From positions 124,001-188,000 of the forward strand of contig NZ_ARXS01000001.1 of the NCBI RefSeq assembly GCF_025532145.1: a DNA stretch of 64,000 bases, written 5' to 3'. Below, in pieces: positions 36,906 through 46,456 of this stretch (position 1 is its first letter; each line of letters opens with the position of its first letter). The notes under the pieces were generated by a model. That model saw only the letters and a list, made by a program, of their open reading frames with translations, was not told where the DNA came from and did no database searches. The stretch comes from Alloalcanivorax balearicus MACL04 (GTDB taxonomy: Bacteria; Pseudomonadota; Gammaproteobacteria; Pseudomonadales; Alcanivoracaceae). The translations under genes and the position numbers were made by a program.

Positions 36906-38213
36906 TCAGCTCATCAGGTTCGGCAACCATAGCGCCAGTTGCGGGAAGCTGCTCAGCAATAGCAGCAACAGCGCTTCACACAGCAGGAACCAGAGCAGGC
37001 CTTTGAACACGGTGCCCAGAGCCACCTGGTCGCCCACCACGCTCTTCACCACGTAGACGTTCATGCCCACCGGCGGCGTCAACAGCCCGACTTCAATCAA
37101 CTTCACCACCAGCACGCCAATCCAGATCAGGTCCATGTTCAGGGCATGAAATACCGGCAGGAACACCGGCAGGGTCAGCAACATGACGCCCAGCGGATCC
37201 AGGAACATACCCAGTACCAGGTAAACCAGCACCAGTGCCAGCAAGGCCCAGGCCACGGTCATATCCATGGACGTCACCAGCTCCACCAGTCCGGTGGAAA
37301 GACCGGCCATGGCCAGGAAACGGGTCAGCATGACCGCACCGATGGCAATGAAGAAAATCGACGCGGTGGTACGCAGGGCCTCCGCCAGTGATGCGCAAAA
37401 CGCACGCCAGGGCAGACGCCGTTGCAGCAGCGCGATGGCCAGTGTCATGGCGGCGCCCAGGGCCCCGGCTTCGGTGGGACTGGCGACACCGCCATAGATA
37501 CTGCCGAGCACGCCCAGCACCAGCAGCGGTAATGGCCATACCGCGCGCAGACTGGCCATGCGTTCCGCCCAGCTCACCTGCTCATGTCGTTGCGGCGCCA
37601 GCTTCGGATTAAGCCAGCAACGGATCACGATCATGGAGGCGAAAAAAACGGCGGTAAGCAGGCCGGGAATAACACCGGCGAGAAACAGCTTGCTGATCGA
37701 CTGCTCGGTGTACCAGCCGTAGATAATGAACAGGATCGAAGGCGGGATCAGCGCTCCCAGGGTGCCAGAGGCGGCCACGGTGCCGGTGGCGAGCCCCCGG
37801 TCATAGCCGTAGCGGAGCATCTCCGGAATGGCCAGCCGCCCCATGGACGCGGTGGTGGCCATGGAGGAGCCGGATACCGCGGCGAAGCCGGCGGAGCCGA
37901 AGTTGGTGGCCAGGGCGAGCCCGCCGGGCACCCGCATCAGCCAGAGCCGGGCGGCATCGTAGAGCAGCCGGGTCAAGCCGGAGTGATATGCGAAAGCCCC
38001 CATCAACAGGAACATGGGCACCGCCGACAGGGTCCAGCTGGCGCCAAATTCATAAGGCATGGCGCGCAGCATGCCCAGCGCCGGGTCGACCCCGCGCAAA
38101 GCCACGATTCCGCCCAGGGATACCACCCCCAGGGACACCGCGATGGGTACACGCAAGGCCATGAGCAGCAGCAAAATACCGACGCCACTCAGGCCGATCA
38201 TCATATCGGTCAT
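36906..38213 (-). CDS. dctM: TRAP transporter large permease (DctM)
   Basis: Na+-driven TRAP transporter large membrane subunit, 435 aa with about 12 helices. Family features include ATNFGSAGFAAVSGSSMATT-like core and ASGTLGALIPPSILFIIYG. Third gene of the leftward dctPQM operon, ten bp after dctQ. Confidence 0.93.
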   Translation of the reverse strand: MTDMMIGLSGVGILLLLMALRVPIAVSLGVVSLGGIVALRGVDPALGMLRAMPYEFGASWTLSAVPMFLLMGAFAYHSGLTRLLYDAARLWLMRVPGGLALATNFGSAGFAAVSGSSMATTASMGRLAIPEMLRYGYDRGLATGTVAASGTLGALIPPSILFIIYGWYTEQSISKLFLAGVIPGLLTAVFFASMIVIRCWLNPKLAPQRHEQVSWAERMASLRAVWPLPLLVLGVLGSIYGGVASPTEAGALGAAMTLAIALLQRRLPWRAFCASLAEALRTTASIFFIAIGAVMLTRFLAMAGLSTGLVELVTSMDMTVAWALLALVLVYLVLGMFLDPLGVMLLTLPVFLPVFHALNMDLIWIGVLVVKLIEVGLLTPPVGMNVYVVKSVVGDQVALGTVFKGLLWFLLCEALLLLLLSSFPQLALWLPNLMS

Positions 38214-38223
38214 GAAAAATTCC

Positions 38224-38781
38224 TCAGGCCACGGTATCGTCTTGGTCCCACGCGGAGAACGGATTGACCGGTTCCAGTGAACGCTGCCCGGTGACGAGCA
38301 TGATCAGGTCGTCCACCGCGTGCAGCAGGAACAGTGCCGCCATCAGCAGGCCGCCAGCAGGCACCAGCCAACGGGCCGGCCACACCACGATCTCGCCGAC
38401 ACCGGCGGTCCAGGTTTCGCCGATCAGGGTCATGTCCCAGGCTTCCAGGGTTCCCATCCAGATCAAAACGCCCACGTAAATCAACGCCACCACGTTGCCA
38501 AACAGATCGAGTACCGCCAGCGGGCGTTCGCCCATGTGCCGGGTGAACAGCTCCACGGTGATGTGATCACGGGTATAGGTCAGCAGCCCCAGGGGCAGGA
38601 AAATCAGCGCTACCATGTAGTAGTTGGCGACCAGTTCCAGGGTGCCGTCGATGGGGTGGTTGGCGAGCCAGCGCAGCAGCACATCCAACGTCACCTGGCC
38701 CATCATCACCAGCATGGCGCAGGCGGCGACCAGGGCGAACCCCTGCACCAGCCGCATCAGCAGACGGTCGAGAGCCTTCAT
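38224..38781 (-). CDS. dctQ: TRAP transporter small permease (DctQ)
   Basis: 185-aa four-helix subunit linking the binding protein to DctM. Conserved features: MLVMMGQVTLDVLLRWLANH with a cytoplasmic Arg after the first helix and DHITVELFTRHM in the central loop. Follows dctP by about 90 bp and precedes dctM. Confidence 0.92.
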   Translation of the reverse strand: MKALDRLLMRLVQGFALVAACAMLVMMGQVTLDVLLRWLANHPIDGTLELVANYYMVALIFLPLGLLTYTRDHITVELFTRHMGERPLAVLDLFGNVVALIYVGVLIWMGTLEAWDMTLIGETWTAGVGEIVVWPARWLVPAGGLLMAALFLLHAVDDLIMLVTGQRSLEPVNPFSAWDQDDTVA

Positions 38782-38874
38782 GGTACTTCCTTAAAAAGAG
38801 AGGCTTGAAAGAGAAGCTTGAAAGAGAGGACGTGGCGGCCACCGGTGGATGGCGCCGCCCGCCGCTCGGATCGG

Positions 38875-39984
38875 TTACAGCTTGGAGAAAATTTCGTCCT
38901 GCAACGCTTGCTGGTAAGCGTCAAAGTCGCCGTCCATATCAGCTACCCGTTTTTCCCATTTGTTCAGCGTATCAAGGAACCCTTGCAGGAAAACCTCCGG
39001 GTCATCACCGCCGACCCCGCGCTCCTTGGCCAACGCCAGTACCCGTTTGAATTCGGCGTCGACATGGTCGGCGAGTTTTTTGCGTTCGGCGGCGCTGGGC
39101 TCGGCGAAAATCACGCCGCTGGCCTCGCCATCGGCACGGGCCTTGGCGGAGTCGTCCTCGTACCCTTCAGTGACATCACGGACCAGTTTCGCCAGTTGGG
39201 AAGACACCAGAGCGCGCTCCTCGTCCGACAATTTCTTCCAGGTCTTGTCGTTCACCTCCAGCACGGACGCGCCATAGTAGGAACCGAACGGCATGTCACT
39301 GACCCACTTCACCACTTCCTTCAGATTCAGGGTGTGCATGTACGCCAGCGGGCCGACGTTACAGTCCGCCTGACCACGTTGCAGCGCCTGATAGATGTCC
39401 TCGGTGGGGACCGCGACGATGGTGGCGCCGAACTGCTCCACCCAGTTCACCAGCGGCGTACTGGTGGCCCGCACCCGCTTGCCGGCCAGGTCGTCCAGGC
39501 TGTCGAGTTCCTGGCGGCATTCGAAGTGATAGGGCGCGGAGCCGTAAAACGCCAGCGGCCGGGCGTTGTGTTTCAGGTGCTCCTGCATGCACTCGGGGCA
39601 TTTGAGCAGGTAGTACTCGTTGGCGGCGGCGGCGGCCACGCGGGCATCGCTGACCGCCAGCATCAGCGAGGCGATGGTGTCGGTGGCGGGAATCTGGCTG
39701 GTGACCCAGGCAGGAACCACCAGACCGGAGTCAACGATGCCGCGCTGGATCGTGGACAGGGTCGCCGGTCCTTTGGCCATCACGCCACCGGAATAGACCG
39801 TCAGCTTCAGATCACCGCCGGACGCCTCCTCCAGGCCTTTGGCAAGAGGCTCGATGCCCTTGGCCACGGTAGTGTGGTTGCTCGGGAACGGGGAAGAGTA
39901 GGACAGGTCGGTGGCGGTGGCGACACCGCTGAACAGGGTCAGACAAAAGGCGGCCAAACCGGCCGTACGGGCAGTCAGAGTCAT
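38875..39984 (-). CDS. dctP: TRAP transporter substrate-binding protein (DctP)
   Basis: Periplasmic binding protein of the TRAP system, 369 aa. Signal peptide of about 24 residues (ending GVATA), family Arg that clamps carboxylates in LAGKRVRATS, and AVPTEDIYQALQRGQADCNVG. GGAGAAG precedes the ATG. It carries two Cys in a CPEC motif (about residue 150), unusual for a DctP and perhaps a disulfide. Substrate is some organic acid; its identity cannot be read. Confidence 0.9.
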   Translation of the reverse strand: MTLTARTAGLAAFCLTLFSGVATATDLSYSSPFPSNHTTVAKGIEPLAKGLEEASGGDLKLTVYSGGVMAKGPATLSTIQRGIVDSGLVVPAWVTSQIPATDTIASLMLAVSDARVAAAAANEYYLLKCPECMQEHLKHNARPLAFYGSAPYHFECRQELDSLDDLAGKRVRATSTPLVNWVEQFGATIVAVPTEDIYQALQRGQADCNVGPLAYMHTLNLKEVVKWVSDMPFGSYYGASVLEVNDKTWKKLSDEERALVSSQLAKLVRDVTEGYEDDSAKARADGEASGVIFAEPSAAERKKLADHVDAEFKRVLALAKERGVGGDDPEVFLQGFLDTLNKWEKRVADMDGDFDAYQQALQDEIFSKL

Positions 39985-40079
39985 GGTGTACTTCTCCTGG
40001 GGCCCAAGCACGCATCCACGGCCCCAATCGGTTGATTGTTGTTGTCATCACCGGGCCGCACCGTCGGCTCGACCCGCTT

Positions 40080-40364
40080 AGAGCCTGTTCACGATCTTTA
40101 CGCCACCGCGTTGCTGCTGGAAAAGCCGCCAGAGGGCGTCGCGGACTGCAGGCTTTGGTGGGGCCAAAGGCAAAGGCCGGGGCGTCGTCTGGCGGCTTTT
40201 CCAGCGCAACCCGAAGGGCCGGGCCCCTTTTGCCGCCAGCCCGCGATTACGCTTGTTTATGTAGATTGACTACACCGCACAATCGGAATCACGACCTGAC
40301 GACACTTTCTACCAGGTGAGAAGGGAGCTCCGGCGCGGTGGCGTAAAGATCGTGAACAGGCTCT
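40080..40364. mobile_element. MITE-like element with 31-bp terminal inverted repeats and nested hairpin
   Basis: Perfect 31-bp terminal repeats (40080-40110 and 40334-40364, starting AGAGCCTGTTCACGATCTTT) bound a 285-bp element without a gene. Inside, GCTGGAAAAGCCGCCAGA and its complement (about 40114-40205) form a second palindrome in the left half. No clear target-site duplication is seen. A diverged single end lies at 41406. It occupies most of the 413-bp space between dctP and the HAD gene; the rest holds nothing recognisable. Confidence 0.75.
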
Positions 40365-40397
40365 TTCACCCTGCCCGGACTGGCGCGCGGGAACAAT

Positions 40398-41267
40398 TCA
40401 GTTTTCCCTAAGCCTGCCTTCAGGAGGGGTGAAGGCCGCTTCCGTCGCGCGCTGGACCCGTTTGCCGTTGGCCACCATGTCACGCACCAGCCGCACCAGC
40501 TCCCCGAACCGGGCCACCACCGCATCCGGGCGGTGCGGGTGGCGTGGCGAGCCGGGGAAAATCTTGTCCAGCCAGGACTGCGGCCATTGGGCGCCGTTGT
40601 AGAACACGGCGGTGACGCCAGCTTCCTTGCCCGCGATCACGTCGGTGGTGCTGTCGCCCAGATACCAGCAGGTGGGGCCGGGCTGCTGCCCAAGCCGCCG
40701 CAGTGCTTCGAGAAGCATATCCGGGGCGGGCTTTCGATGCGCCACGTCATCACCGCAGACGATCACGTCGAACAGCCCGATCCAGGCCCCATCCTCCAGC
40801 CGACTCAATTCGTGCTCCAGATAGTCCCTTTTGCGATTGCTGATGATGCCCATGGGAATGCCCAGCTCCCGCAGCCGGCGCAGCTGTGAGGTGGTATCCG
40901 GCTCCAGCGCATGGACATCGTCCACGTACTTCTTGTAGCAGTCGTCGAAAGCCGCGTGGATACGGGCCTTGGCGTCCTGATCCGAGCCGAACAGGACTTC
41001 GAAGATATCAGTGCGTGAGATTTTGCGCTGGGCGGTGATTTTCGGGTGCAGGCGGTGGTGGTCACGGACGTATTTGACCAGACGGGCGTCTTCCAACGTC
41101 TTCGACTGCTCGGTGGTCAGCAGCCGGTCACGCAGGCCCAGCGCTTCCAGACGGGGCAGCACATCGTCGATGGCGTGATACATGGCGTCATGGGTATCCA
41201 CCAGGGTGGCGTGCCAATCCATCAGAATCGCCGTGGGCACCGCCTGGGGAAGCTGCAGAATACTCAT
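40398..41267 (-). CDS. HAD-superfamily hydrolase-like protein
   Basis: 289 aa, start MSILQLPQAV with GGAGGG upstream. Haloacid dehalogenase fold with motif I MDWHATLVDT (Asp17), motif II IISNRKRD, motif III Lys in AHRKPAPDM, and motif IV LGDSTTDVIAGKEAG. The second Asp of motif I (DxD), the general acid/base of phosphatases, is His19 here, so the chemistry may differ from a usual phosphatase. Long helical cap (residues 35-120). Stands alone; substrate unknown. Confidence 0.82.
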   Translation of the reverse strand: MSILQLPQAVPTAILMDWHATLVDTHDAMYHAIDDVLPRLEALGLRDRLLTTEQSKTLEDARLVKYVRDHHRLHPKITAQRKISRTDIFEVLFGSDQDAKARIHAAFDDCYKKYVDDVHALEPDTTSQLRRLRELGIPMGIISNRKRDYLEHELSRLEDGAWIGLFDVIVCGDDVAHRKPAPDMLLEALRRLGQQPGPTCWYLGDSTTDVIAGKEAGVTAVFYNGAQWPQSWLDKIFPGSPRHPHRPDAVVARFGELVRLVRDMVANGKRVQRATEAAFTPPEGRLREN

Positions 41268-41405
41268 GGTCCCTCCAACACCCGTTCTCACGCAATGTAA
41301 GGTACTCGACATCGCCATGCAGCATAGCATGCCCTTTTTACCATTCCGGGACAGCGGCGGGTGGCCAGTACCGCCATCATTCAATACCATTCGCTTCGCC
41401 CCCTG

Positions 41406-41433
41406 GAGCCTGTTCAAGGTTGCTACGCCACCG
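41406..41433 (+). repeat. Solo end related to the MITE terminal repeat
   Basis: GAGCCTGTTCA followed by seven variable bases and TACGCCACCG: the outer and inner parts match the terminal repeats at 40080 and 40364, with the middle diverged. It lies in the leader just before the ribosome site of the gene at 41456. Confidence 0.55.
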
Positions 41434-41455
41434 GGGCGGAGGAAAAGGAGCCCGC

Positions 41456-43189
41456 ATGCGCATCAACCCCGTCTGGTCCCGCATCACCGCCTTGCTGTGT
41501 CTGATCGTGGCCGCCGTCCTGATCGGGCTGGCCTGGACCACCGCCAGGACCGCCACCCCGTTTTTTCTGGACCGCTACGCCCAGACCGGCGTTCACCTCT
41601 TTTTTGCCGTCCTTCTCCTGATCCTGGCGTTGGTACTGCTGCTACGCCGGCGTCCGCGGGGCCCGCTGCTGATAATGGCCGGGATCGCCGTGCTGATGCT
41701 GGTCGCCTCACCCATGAGGTTGGTGCAACTGGACCGGGGCGGCGAAGGGATCACCGTGTCACTCCGCTCTCTGCCGGAACTGGTGGGTGACGGCTGGCGG
41801 CGTCAGTCCATGACCACCAAACTGGTGAACTTCAACGATCCCGCTTCCGGACGGCCACTGCCCCAAGCCACGGCCTGCATTGATGAACGGGTGGAAGCCC
41901 GGGGACTGTTTCGATTCCAGCAGCGTTATCGCTGGCAGACGCCGGAGACCCTGACCGAGTCGCGCACCGGAGGGATGGAGGAGTGCCTGCGCTTCCGCCG
42001 CCAGCTGGTGGCGCAACTGGATGGGCTGGAAGGCGCTCTGGTGCAGGGCAATGCCGACCGGGCCAGAGCCCTGCTTGATCACCATCACGCCGAGAAAGGC
42101 CGGCTCGCGCTGCAACTGACCGATGTGGGCGAGCCACTGCGCGGGGAGTTGGCGAAACTGCTGCACACCGATCCGGCCTCCCCGGCGCCGCTCACCTTAT
42201 CGGACATCGCTCTGGTGCTCGGCAGCCGGCCACACGTCCAGACTTGGCTGAAGCCCGACGACGCCCAATGGTATCAACGCTATGCGCTGTTCAAATTGGG
42301 CCTGACCGACCTTGTACCGGTGGAGACACCACGTGAAGACACCGGTTTTGGCTGGCACAGGGAAGATCCGATGTCCGTCTCCCACTTGCGCGAGACCGGC
42401 GGCTACCGAAGATTCGACTACACCGCGGCCAATCTCCACTGCGACACGGACTACGCCCGTTTTCTCAAGGAGCAAGGGCTCGCGGTGCCACCGGATAGCG
42501 CCGTGCTGCAGCTGTTTCTGTCCCGGCTCTGGGCCACGACGCCAAAAGGCGCCTCCGATGTCTCCCGGCGCATCGCCAGCGTCAATCTGCCCAATCTGCC
42601 CAGCCAGGCGGAGAACCCGCGGGATTGCGTGGCGCTGGCCCGCTTCTATACCGATCCGGAACCTTCCGAGCACGTGATCACGCTACTGCGCCGGGCCACC
42701 GGTGCCGGAGTTTTCAACCACCAGCAGAGAATGCTGGGCGCCGAGATGGACAAGCTACCCCGGGAAGAACGTTTCAAACGACACAGCAAGGCCGTACGGA
42801 AAGTCTATGAGCAGTTCGAGTTCAGTGAGGAGACCCTGCCTCTGCCGCCGATCGTGCCCATGTTCACCGCCATATTGGCGCCAAGGCGGGACACCAACGC
42901 CCTGTGTCAGGCGCTGTACGTGATGCCCTGGATGGTGAGCCACGACAGTGCCCTGGAGACGCTCTACGACCTGGCCCGGCAGTGGCGCGGCGAACCGATT
43001 CGCCTGGACATGGCCGGCCCGCCGGAGGACGTCTGCTCGTTGGGCCTGATGCTGCCGCCTGGCGGCTTCGAGCGTCAAACCCGGGAGCGTAACCAGTTCC
43101 TGGAGCAGGCGGAGCTGCCCTGCGAGGTGGTGCTGCCCGAGGGTACCTACATTTACAGCGAACGACTGGAGTGCCGCCATGAGCAGTGA
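41456..43189 (+). CDS. Membrane-anchored protein of unknown function
   Basis: 577 aa. Two N-terminal helices (about 10-30 and 43-82, with LLLILALVLLLRRR) and a large soluble part without a recognised domain. The soluble part has scattered Cys (TACIDERVE, EECLRF, LHCDTDY, PRDCVALARFY, LPCEVVLPE) and conserved-looking Trp/Pro. AAAAGGAG precedes the ATG. Overlaps the next gene by eleven bases, so the two form a unit. I do not recognise the family. Confidence 0.7.
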   Translation: MRINPVWSRITALLCLIVAAVLIGLAWTTARTATPFFLDRYAQTGVHLFFAVLLLILALVLLLRRRPRGPLLIMAGIAVLMLVASPMRLVQLDRGGEGITVSLRSLPELVGDGWRRQSMTTKLVNFNDPASGRPLPQATACIDERVEARGLFRFQQRYRWQTPETLTESRTGGMEECLRFRRQLVAQLDGLEGALVQGNADRARALLDHHHAEKGRLALQLTDVGEPLRGELAKLLHTDPASPAPLTLSDIALVLGSRPHVQTWLKPDDAQWYQRYALFKLGLTDLVPVETPREDTGFGWHREDPMSVSHLRETGGYRRFDYTAANLHCDTDYARFLKEQGLAVPPDSAVLQLFLSRLWATTPKGASDVSRRIASVNLPNLPSQAENPRDCVALARFYTDPEPSEHVITLLRRATGAGVFNHQQRMLGAEMDKLPREERFKRHSKAVRKVYEQFEFSEETLPLPPIVPMFTAILAPRRDTNALCQALYVMPWMVSHDSALETLYDLARQWRGEPIRLDMAGPPEDVCSLGLMLPPGGFERQTRERNQFLEQAELPCEVVLPEGTYIYSERLECRHEQ

Positions 43190-43790
43190 GCGTACCGTCG
43201 AATCGCCTCTGTACCGTCCGGCACCGGGGCTGATTCTCGCCATTGTGGCGACATTGGGCTGGACCGCCCTGACCCTGCTGTCGCTGTTGCTGGACTGGGA
43301 TTATCTGGCCCCCGGCTACCGGACCGTAGGTAATGACATCAGCGCCGCCGGCGCCCAGATCTGGGGCCTGCCCTGGCTGCTGGCGCTGCTGATGGCGGCC
43401 TGCGCCATCGTCACCACGCTTTTGTTTATTCGCCAACTGCGCGGACGGCGCTCCGGGCTGATCTTCACCGTCACGGTAACCCTGGTCCTATCCGCCCTGC
43501 TGTTATTGTTGGCACCGCCCGTCGTGGACTTCCAGGTGCGTTACTACCATGGCCCCGGGGACCGCACCATGGTTCTATTCACCGGCCACCGCACACCGCT
43601 GTTCCGCTACAGCGAGAGTTATGAGGAGAGCACGCTGTATGGGGAGAGCTACAGAGACAGCCGCCATTTTGTCTGTCTGACGGACCGTACCTGGAAAATC
43701 GGCGTGGTCCGGGTCAGCCGGAGTCTGTTCCCGATTCTCGACAAGGAGAACCAGCAGCGCATTCTGGAGAGCCAATGCCGGGAACGGTGA
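43179..43790 (+). CDS. Membrane protein of unknown function
   Basis: 203 aa with three hydrophobic segments (about 18-40, 62-86 and 97-116) and a C-terminal soluble domain (RTMVLFTGHRTPLFRYSESY ... RHFVCLTD). It overlaps and is coupled to the gene at 41456. The residues 130-203 look extracytoplasmic if the N-terminus is inside. No family recognised. Confidence 0.65.
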   Translation: MSSERTVESPLYRPAPGLILAIVATLGWTALTLLSLLLDWDYLAPGYRTVGNDISAAGAQIWGLPWLLALLMAACAIVTTLLFIRQLRGRRSGLIFTVTVTLVLSALLLLLAPPVVDFQVRYYHGPGDRTMVLFTGHRTPLFRYSESYEESTLYGESYRDSRHFVCLTDRTWKIGVVRVSRSLFPILDKENQQRILESQCRER

Positions 43791-43797
43791 GCCCGGT

Positions 43798-44259
43798 TCA
43801 GTCGGGATCCACCAGACGGGCACCGCTGCCTTCCTCCGCCAGTTCGTCCATGGGGTTACGCAACGGACAGGCGGACAGGGAAAGACAGCCGCAGCCGATG
43901 CAACCACTAAGCTGATCCCGCAACAGAGTCAGCCGTTCGATGCGCTTGTCCAGATCCTCGCGCCACTGGGCCGACAGGCGCCCCCAGTCCTTGGCATTGG
44001 GGGTACGCTCCTCCGGCAAGGTAGCCAGCGCCTCGGCGATTTCCGCCAGCGGAATGCCGGTTCGCTGGGCAATCTTGATGACCGCCAGCCGCCGCAGCAC
44101 GTCGCGGGTATAGCGCCGCTGATTGCCGCTGCTGCGACGGCTCTGGATCAACCCCTTGGCTTCGTAGAAATGAATGGCGGATACCGCAAGGCCGGTGCGT
44201 TCGGCCACCTGGCCCACGGTGAGCGCCTTGCCCAGATTCTCCGCATTCAGTCTTTCCAT
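43798..44259 (-). CDS. soxR: Redox-sensitive MerR-family activator SoxR
   Basis: 153-aa [2Fe-2S] transcription factor responding to redox-cycling compounds. MerR helix-turn-helix at residues 13-50 ([20 protein letters not shown]), dimer helix, and the SoxR cluster Cys120, Cys123, Cys125, Cys131 in [12 protein letters not shown]. Divergent from an ABC exporter with a SoxR box between them; soxS is absent, as usual outside enterics, where SoxR directly controls exporters. Confidence 0.95.
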   Translation of the reverse strand: MERLNAENLGKALTVGQVAERTGLAVSAIHFYEAKGLIQSRRSSGNQRRYTRDVLRRLAVIKIAQRTGIPLAEIAEALATLPEERTPNAKDWGRLSAQWREDLDKRIERLTLLRDQLSGCIGCGCLSLSACPLRNPMDELAEEGSGARLVDPD

Positions 44260-44268
44260 GATTCACCC

Positions 44269-44299
44269 TTGACCTTAATAATACTTGAGGTTTTAGCGT
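44269..44299 (+). promoter_or_regulatory. SoxR box within a 19-bp-spacer promoter of the ABC exporter
   Basis: ACCTTAATAATACTTGAGGT (44272-44291) agrees at 15 of 20 positions with the SoxR operator ACCTCAAGTTAACTTGAGGT. On the plus strand it lies between a -35 TTGACC (44269-44274) and a weak -10 TAGCGT (44294-44299) with a 19-bp spacer, the layout of MerR-type activated promoters. It therefore points at the ABC exporter genes, and may also limit soxR itself. Confidence 0.7.
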
Positions 44300-44420
44300 T
44301 TTCTTCCTGAATTCGCAATACCTTGGTGGTATCGTCGTTTCTCGTTCCCGGCATCGCGGGACCGTCGATTTACCCGTACCCATTTCGACCAGACATAAGC
44401 CATCATCACAAGGAGCCTCC

Positions 44421-45380
44421 GTGGACTCGGTTATTTCGGTCAGAAATCTCAGCAAGACCTACGACTCGGGTTTCCAGGCGCTGAAACAACTCGACCTGGA
44501 CATCCGTAAAGGGGAGATCTTCGCCCTGCTTGGTCCCAACGGCGCCGGCAAGACCACTCTGATCAGCATCATCTGTGGCATCGTCCGCCCCACCGCCGGT
44601 ACCGTGCTGGCCAGCGGCTTCGACATCCAGCAGCACTACCGGGCGGCGCGCGGCAAGATCGGCCTGGTGCCACAGGAACTCACCACCGATGCCTTCGAAA
44701 CGGTGTGGGCAACGGTAACCTTCAGCCGCGGACTGTTTGGCAAGCCACGTAATCCGGCTCACATTGAACGGATACTGAAAGACCTGTCCTTGTGGGACAA
44801 ACGCAATGACAAAATCATGGCGTTGTCCGGCGGCATGAAACGGCGCGTGATGATCGCCAAGGCGCTGTCCCATGAACCGGAGATCCTGTTCCTGGACGAA
44901 CCCACCGCCGGCGTCGACGTGGAATTGCGCCGGGATATGTGGCAACTGGTGGAACAGCTGCGCGAGCGCGGTGTCACCATCATTCTGACCACCCACTATA
45001 TTCAGGAAGCCGAGGAACTGGCCGACCGTATCGGCGTGATCAACCATGGCAAGCTGGTGCTGGTGGACGAGAAAGACGCGCTGATGCAGAAACTGGGCAA
45101 GCGCGAACTGCATGTGCAACTGGCGACGCCGCTGACGCGGATCCCCGAGGCGCTGTCGGCCCTGCCATTGACGCTGTCCGAGGACGGTTTGGAGATCACC
45201 TTCACCTTCGACGCCCGCGACGAGCAAAGCGGTATCGCGCCGTTGTTGCGCCAACTGGAGGACAACGGTATCGAATTCCGCGATCTGCGCACCCGGGAAA
45301 GCTCTCTGGAGGATATCTTCGTGCACCTGGTCCATGAGTCGCGCAATGCTGAAACCACGGCCGGGAGGGAGTCCGCATGA
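44421..45380 (+). CDS. ABC transporter ATPase (multidrug/NatA type)
   Basis: 319-aa ATPase: Walker [13 protein letters not shown]-loop LVPQE, signature [15 protein letters not shown], Walker [15 protein letters not shown], switch His in [11 protein letters not shown], and a 90-residue C-terminal extension of the drug/antibiotic (DrrA-like) exporters. Starts at GTG 44421 with AGGAG upstream. Transcribed from a SoxR-box promoter and coupled to the permease gene by a four-base overlap. Confidence 0.92.
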   Translation: MDSVISVRNLSKTYDSGFQALKQLDLDIRKGEIFALLGPNGAGKTTLISIICGIVRPTAGTVLASGFDIQQHYRAARGKIGLVPQELTTDAFETVWATVTFSRGLFGKPRNPAHIERILKDLSLWDKRNDKIMALSGGMKRRVMIAKALSHEPEILFLDEPTAGVDVELRRDMWQLVEQLRERGVTIILTTHYIQEAEELADRIGVINHGKLVLVDEKDALMQKLGKRELHVQLATPLTRIPEALSALPLTLSEDGLEITFTFDARDEQSGIAPLLRQLEDNGIEFRDLRTRESSLEDIFVHLVHESRNAETTAGRESA

Positions 45381-46138
45381 ATATCCATGCCATTCGCGCC
45401 ATCTACCTGTTCGAAATGGCCCGCACCTGGCGTACGCTGCTGCAAAGCATCGCCTCGCCGGTGATTTCCACCTCGCTGTATTTCGTGGTGTTCGGTTCCG
45501 CCATTGGCTCCCGCATGGTGGAGATCGACGGCATCAGTTACGGCGCCTTCATCATTCCCGGCCTGATCATGCTGATGCTGCTCAACGAGAGCATTTCCAA
45601 CGCCTCCTTCGGCATCTACATGCCGCGTTTCTCGGGCACCATCTACGAAGTCCTGTCGGCGCCGGTGTCCTATGTGGAAATCGTCACCGGTTACGTCGGC
45701 GCCGCCGCCAGCAAGTCGATCATTCTCGGCCTGCTGATCCTCGCCACCGCGCGGCTGTTCGTGGACTTCCACATCGCCCATCCGGTGTGGATGGTGACGT
45801 TTCTGGTACTCACCGCGGTGACGTTCAGTCTGTTCGGCTTCATCATCGGGGTGTGGGCGGACGGTTTCGAGAAGCTGCAGATCATTCCAATGATGATCGT
45901 CACGCCACTGACTTTTCTTGGCGGCACTTTCTATTCGGTGAACATGCTGCCGCCGGTGTGGCAAACGATAACGCTGTTTAATCCGGTGGTGTATCTGATC
46001 AGCGGGTTCCGCTGGAGTTTTTATGGCGTCGCCGACGTCAATGTCGGCATCAGTCTGGGCATGACCGTGTTGTTCATGGTGCTGTGCGTGGGGGTGATCC
46101 ACTGGATTTTCAAAACCGGTTATCGCCTGAAGAACTGA
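45377..46138 (+). CDS. ABC-2 type permease
   Basis: 253-aa inner-membrane permease with six helices and the ABC-2 signature region ([29 protein letters not shown]). Partner of the ATPase encoded just upstream. With SoxR control the pair probably exports redox-active or toxic small molecules; this is inference. Confidence 0.92.
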   Translation: MNIHAIRAIYLFEMARTWRTLLQSIASPVISTSLYFVVFGSAIGSRMVEIDGISYGAFIIPGLIMLMLLNESISNASFGIYMPRFSGTIYEVLSAPVSYVEIVTGYVGAAASKSIILGLLILATARLFVDFHIAHPVWMVTFLVLTAVTFSLFGFIIGVWADGFEKLQIIPMMIVTPLTFLGGTFYSVNMLPPVWQTITLFNPVVYLISGFRWSFYGVADVNVGISLGMTVLFMVLCVGVIHWIFKTGYRLKN

Positions 46139-46143
46139 CGATG

Positions 46144-46368
46144 TCAGCGGCGGGTTGAGCGATCCTCGTCGCTGTCGTCACCCAGCAGCTCGTCCAGCTC
46201 TTCCTGGCTGAGGTAGTCCAGATCCCAATGGCTGGTGTACCGTTCCTTCAGACGGTGACGGCCGCGATGCAGATCCTCCGGCTCGTCACCGGCATGGGCG
46301 GCGCCGGAGTCTTCCTCCGGCGCCGCTGACGGGGGGCGGTGGAACCAGCGTTTCAACCAGGCCAGCAT
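46144..46368 (-). CDS. Small acidic protein of unknown function
   Basis: 74 aa: MLAWLKRWFHRPP basic-hydrophobic start, then an acidic tail with LSQEELDELLGDDSDED. GAGGTG lies close to the ATG. Converges with the ABC permease gene, five bases apart, and is divergent from the DUF3301 gene. No family recognised; real by base composition and ribosome site only. Confidence 0.6.
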   Translation of the reverse strand: MLAWLKRWFHRPPSAAPEEDSGAAHAGDEPEDLHRGRHRLKERYTSHWDLDYLSQEELDELLGDDSDEDRSTRR

Positions 46369-46456
46369 GAGCACCTCACTTGGCTTCCCGGAAGCCATTG
46401 ACTGCGCTTTTACCCGGAGTGAATACCGGGGTAATCACCAAATTGACGGACATAGC

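Noticed and set aside
39985-40397. Degraded transposase gene inside the MITE-like element
   Set aside because: Both strands were examined; short frames only, none with transposase motifs.
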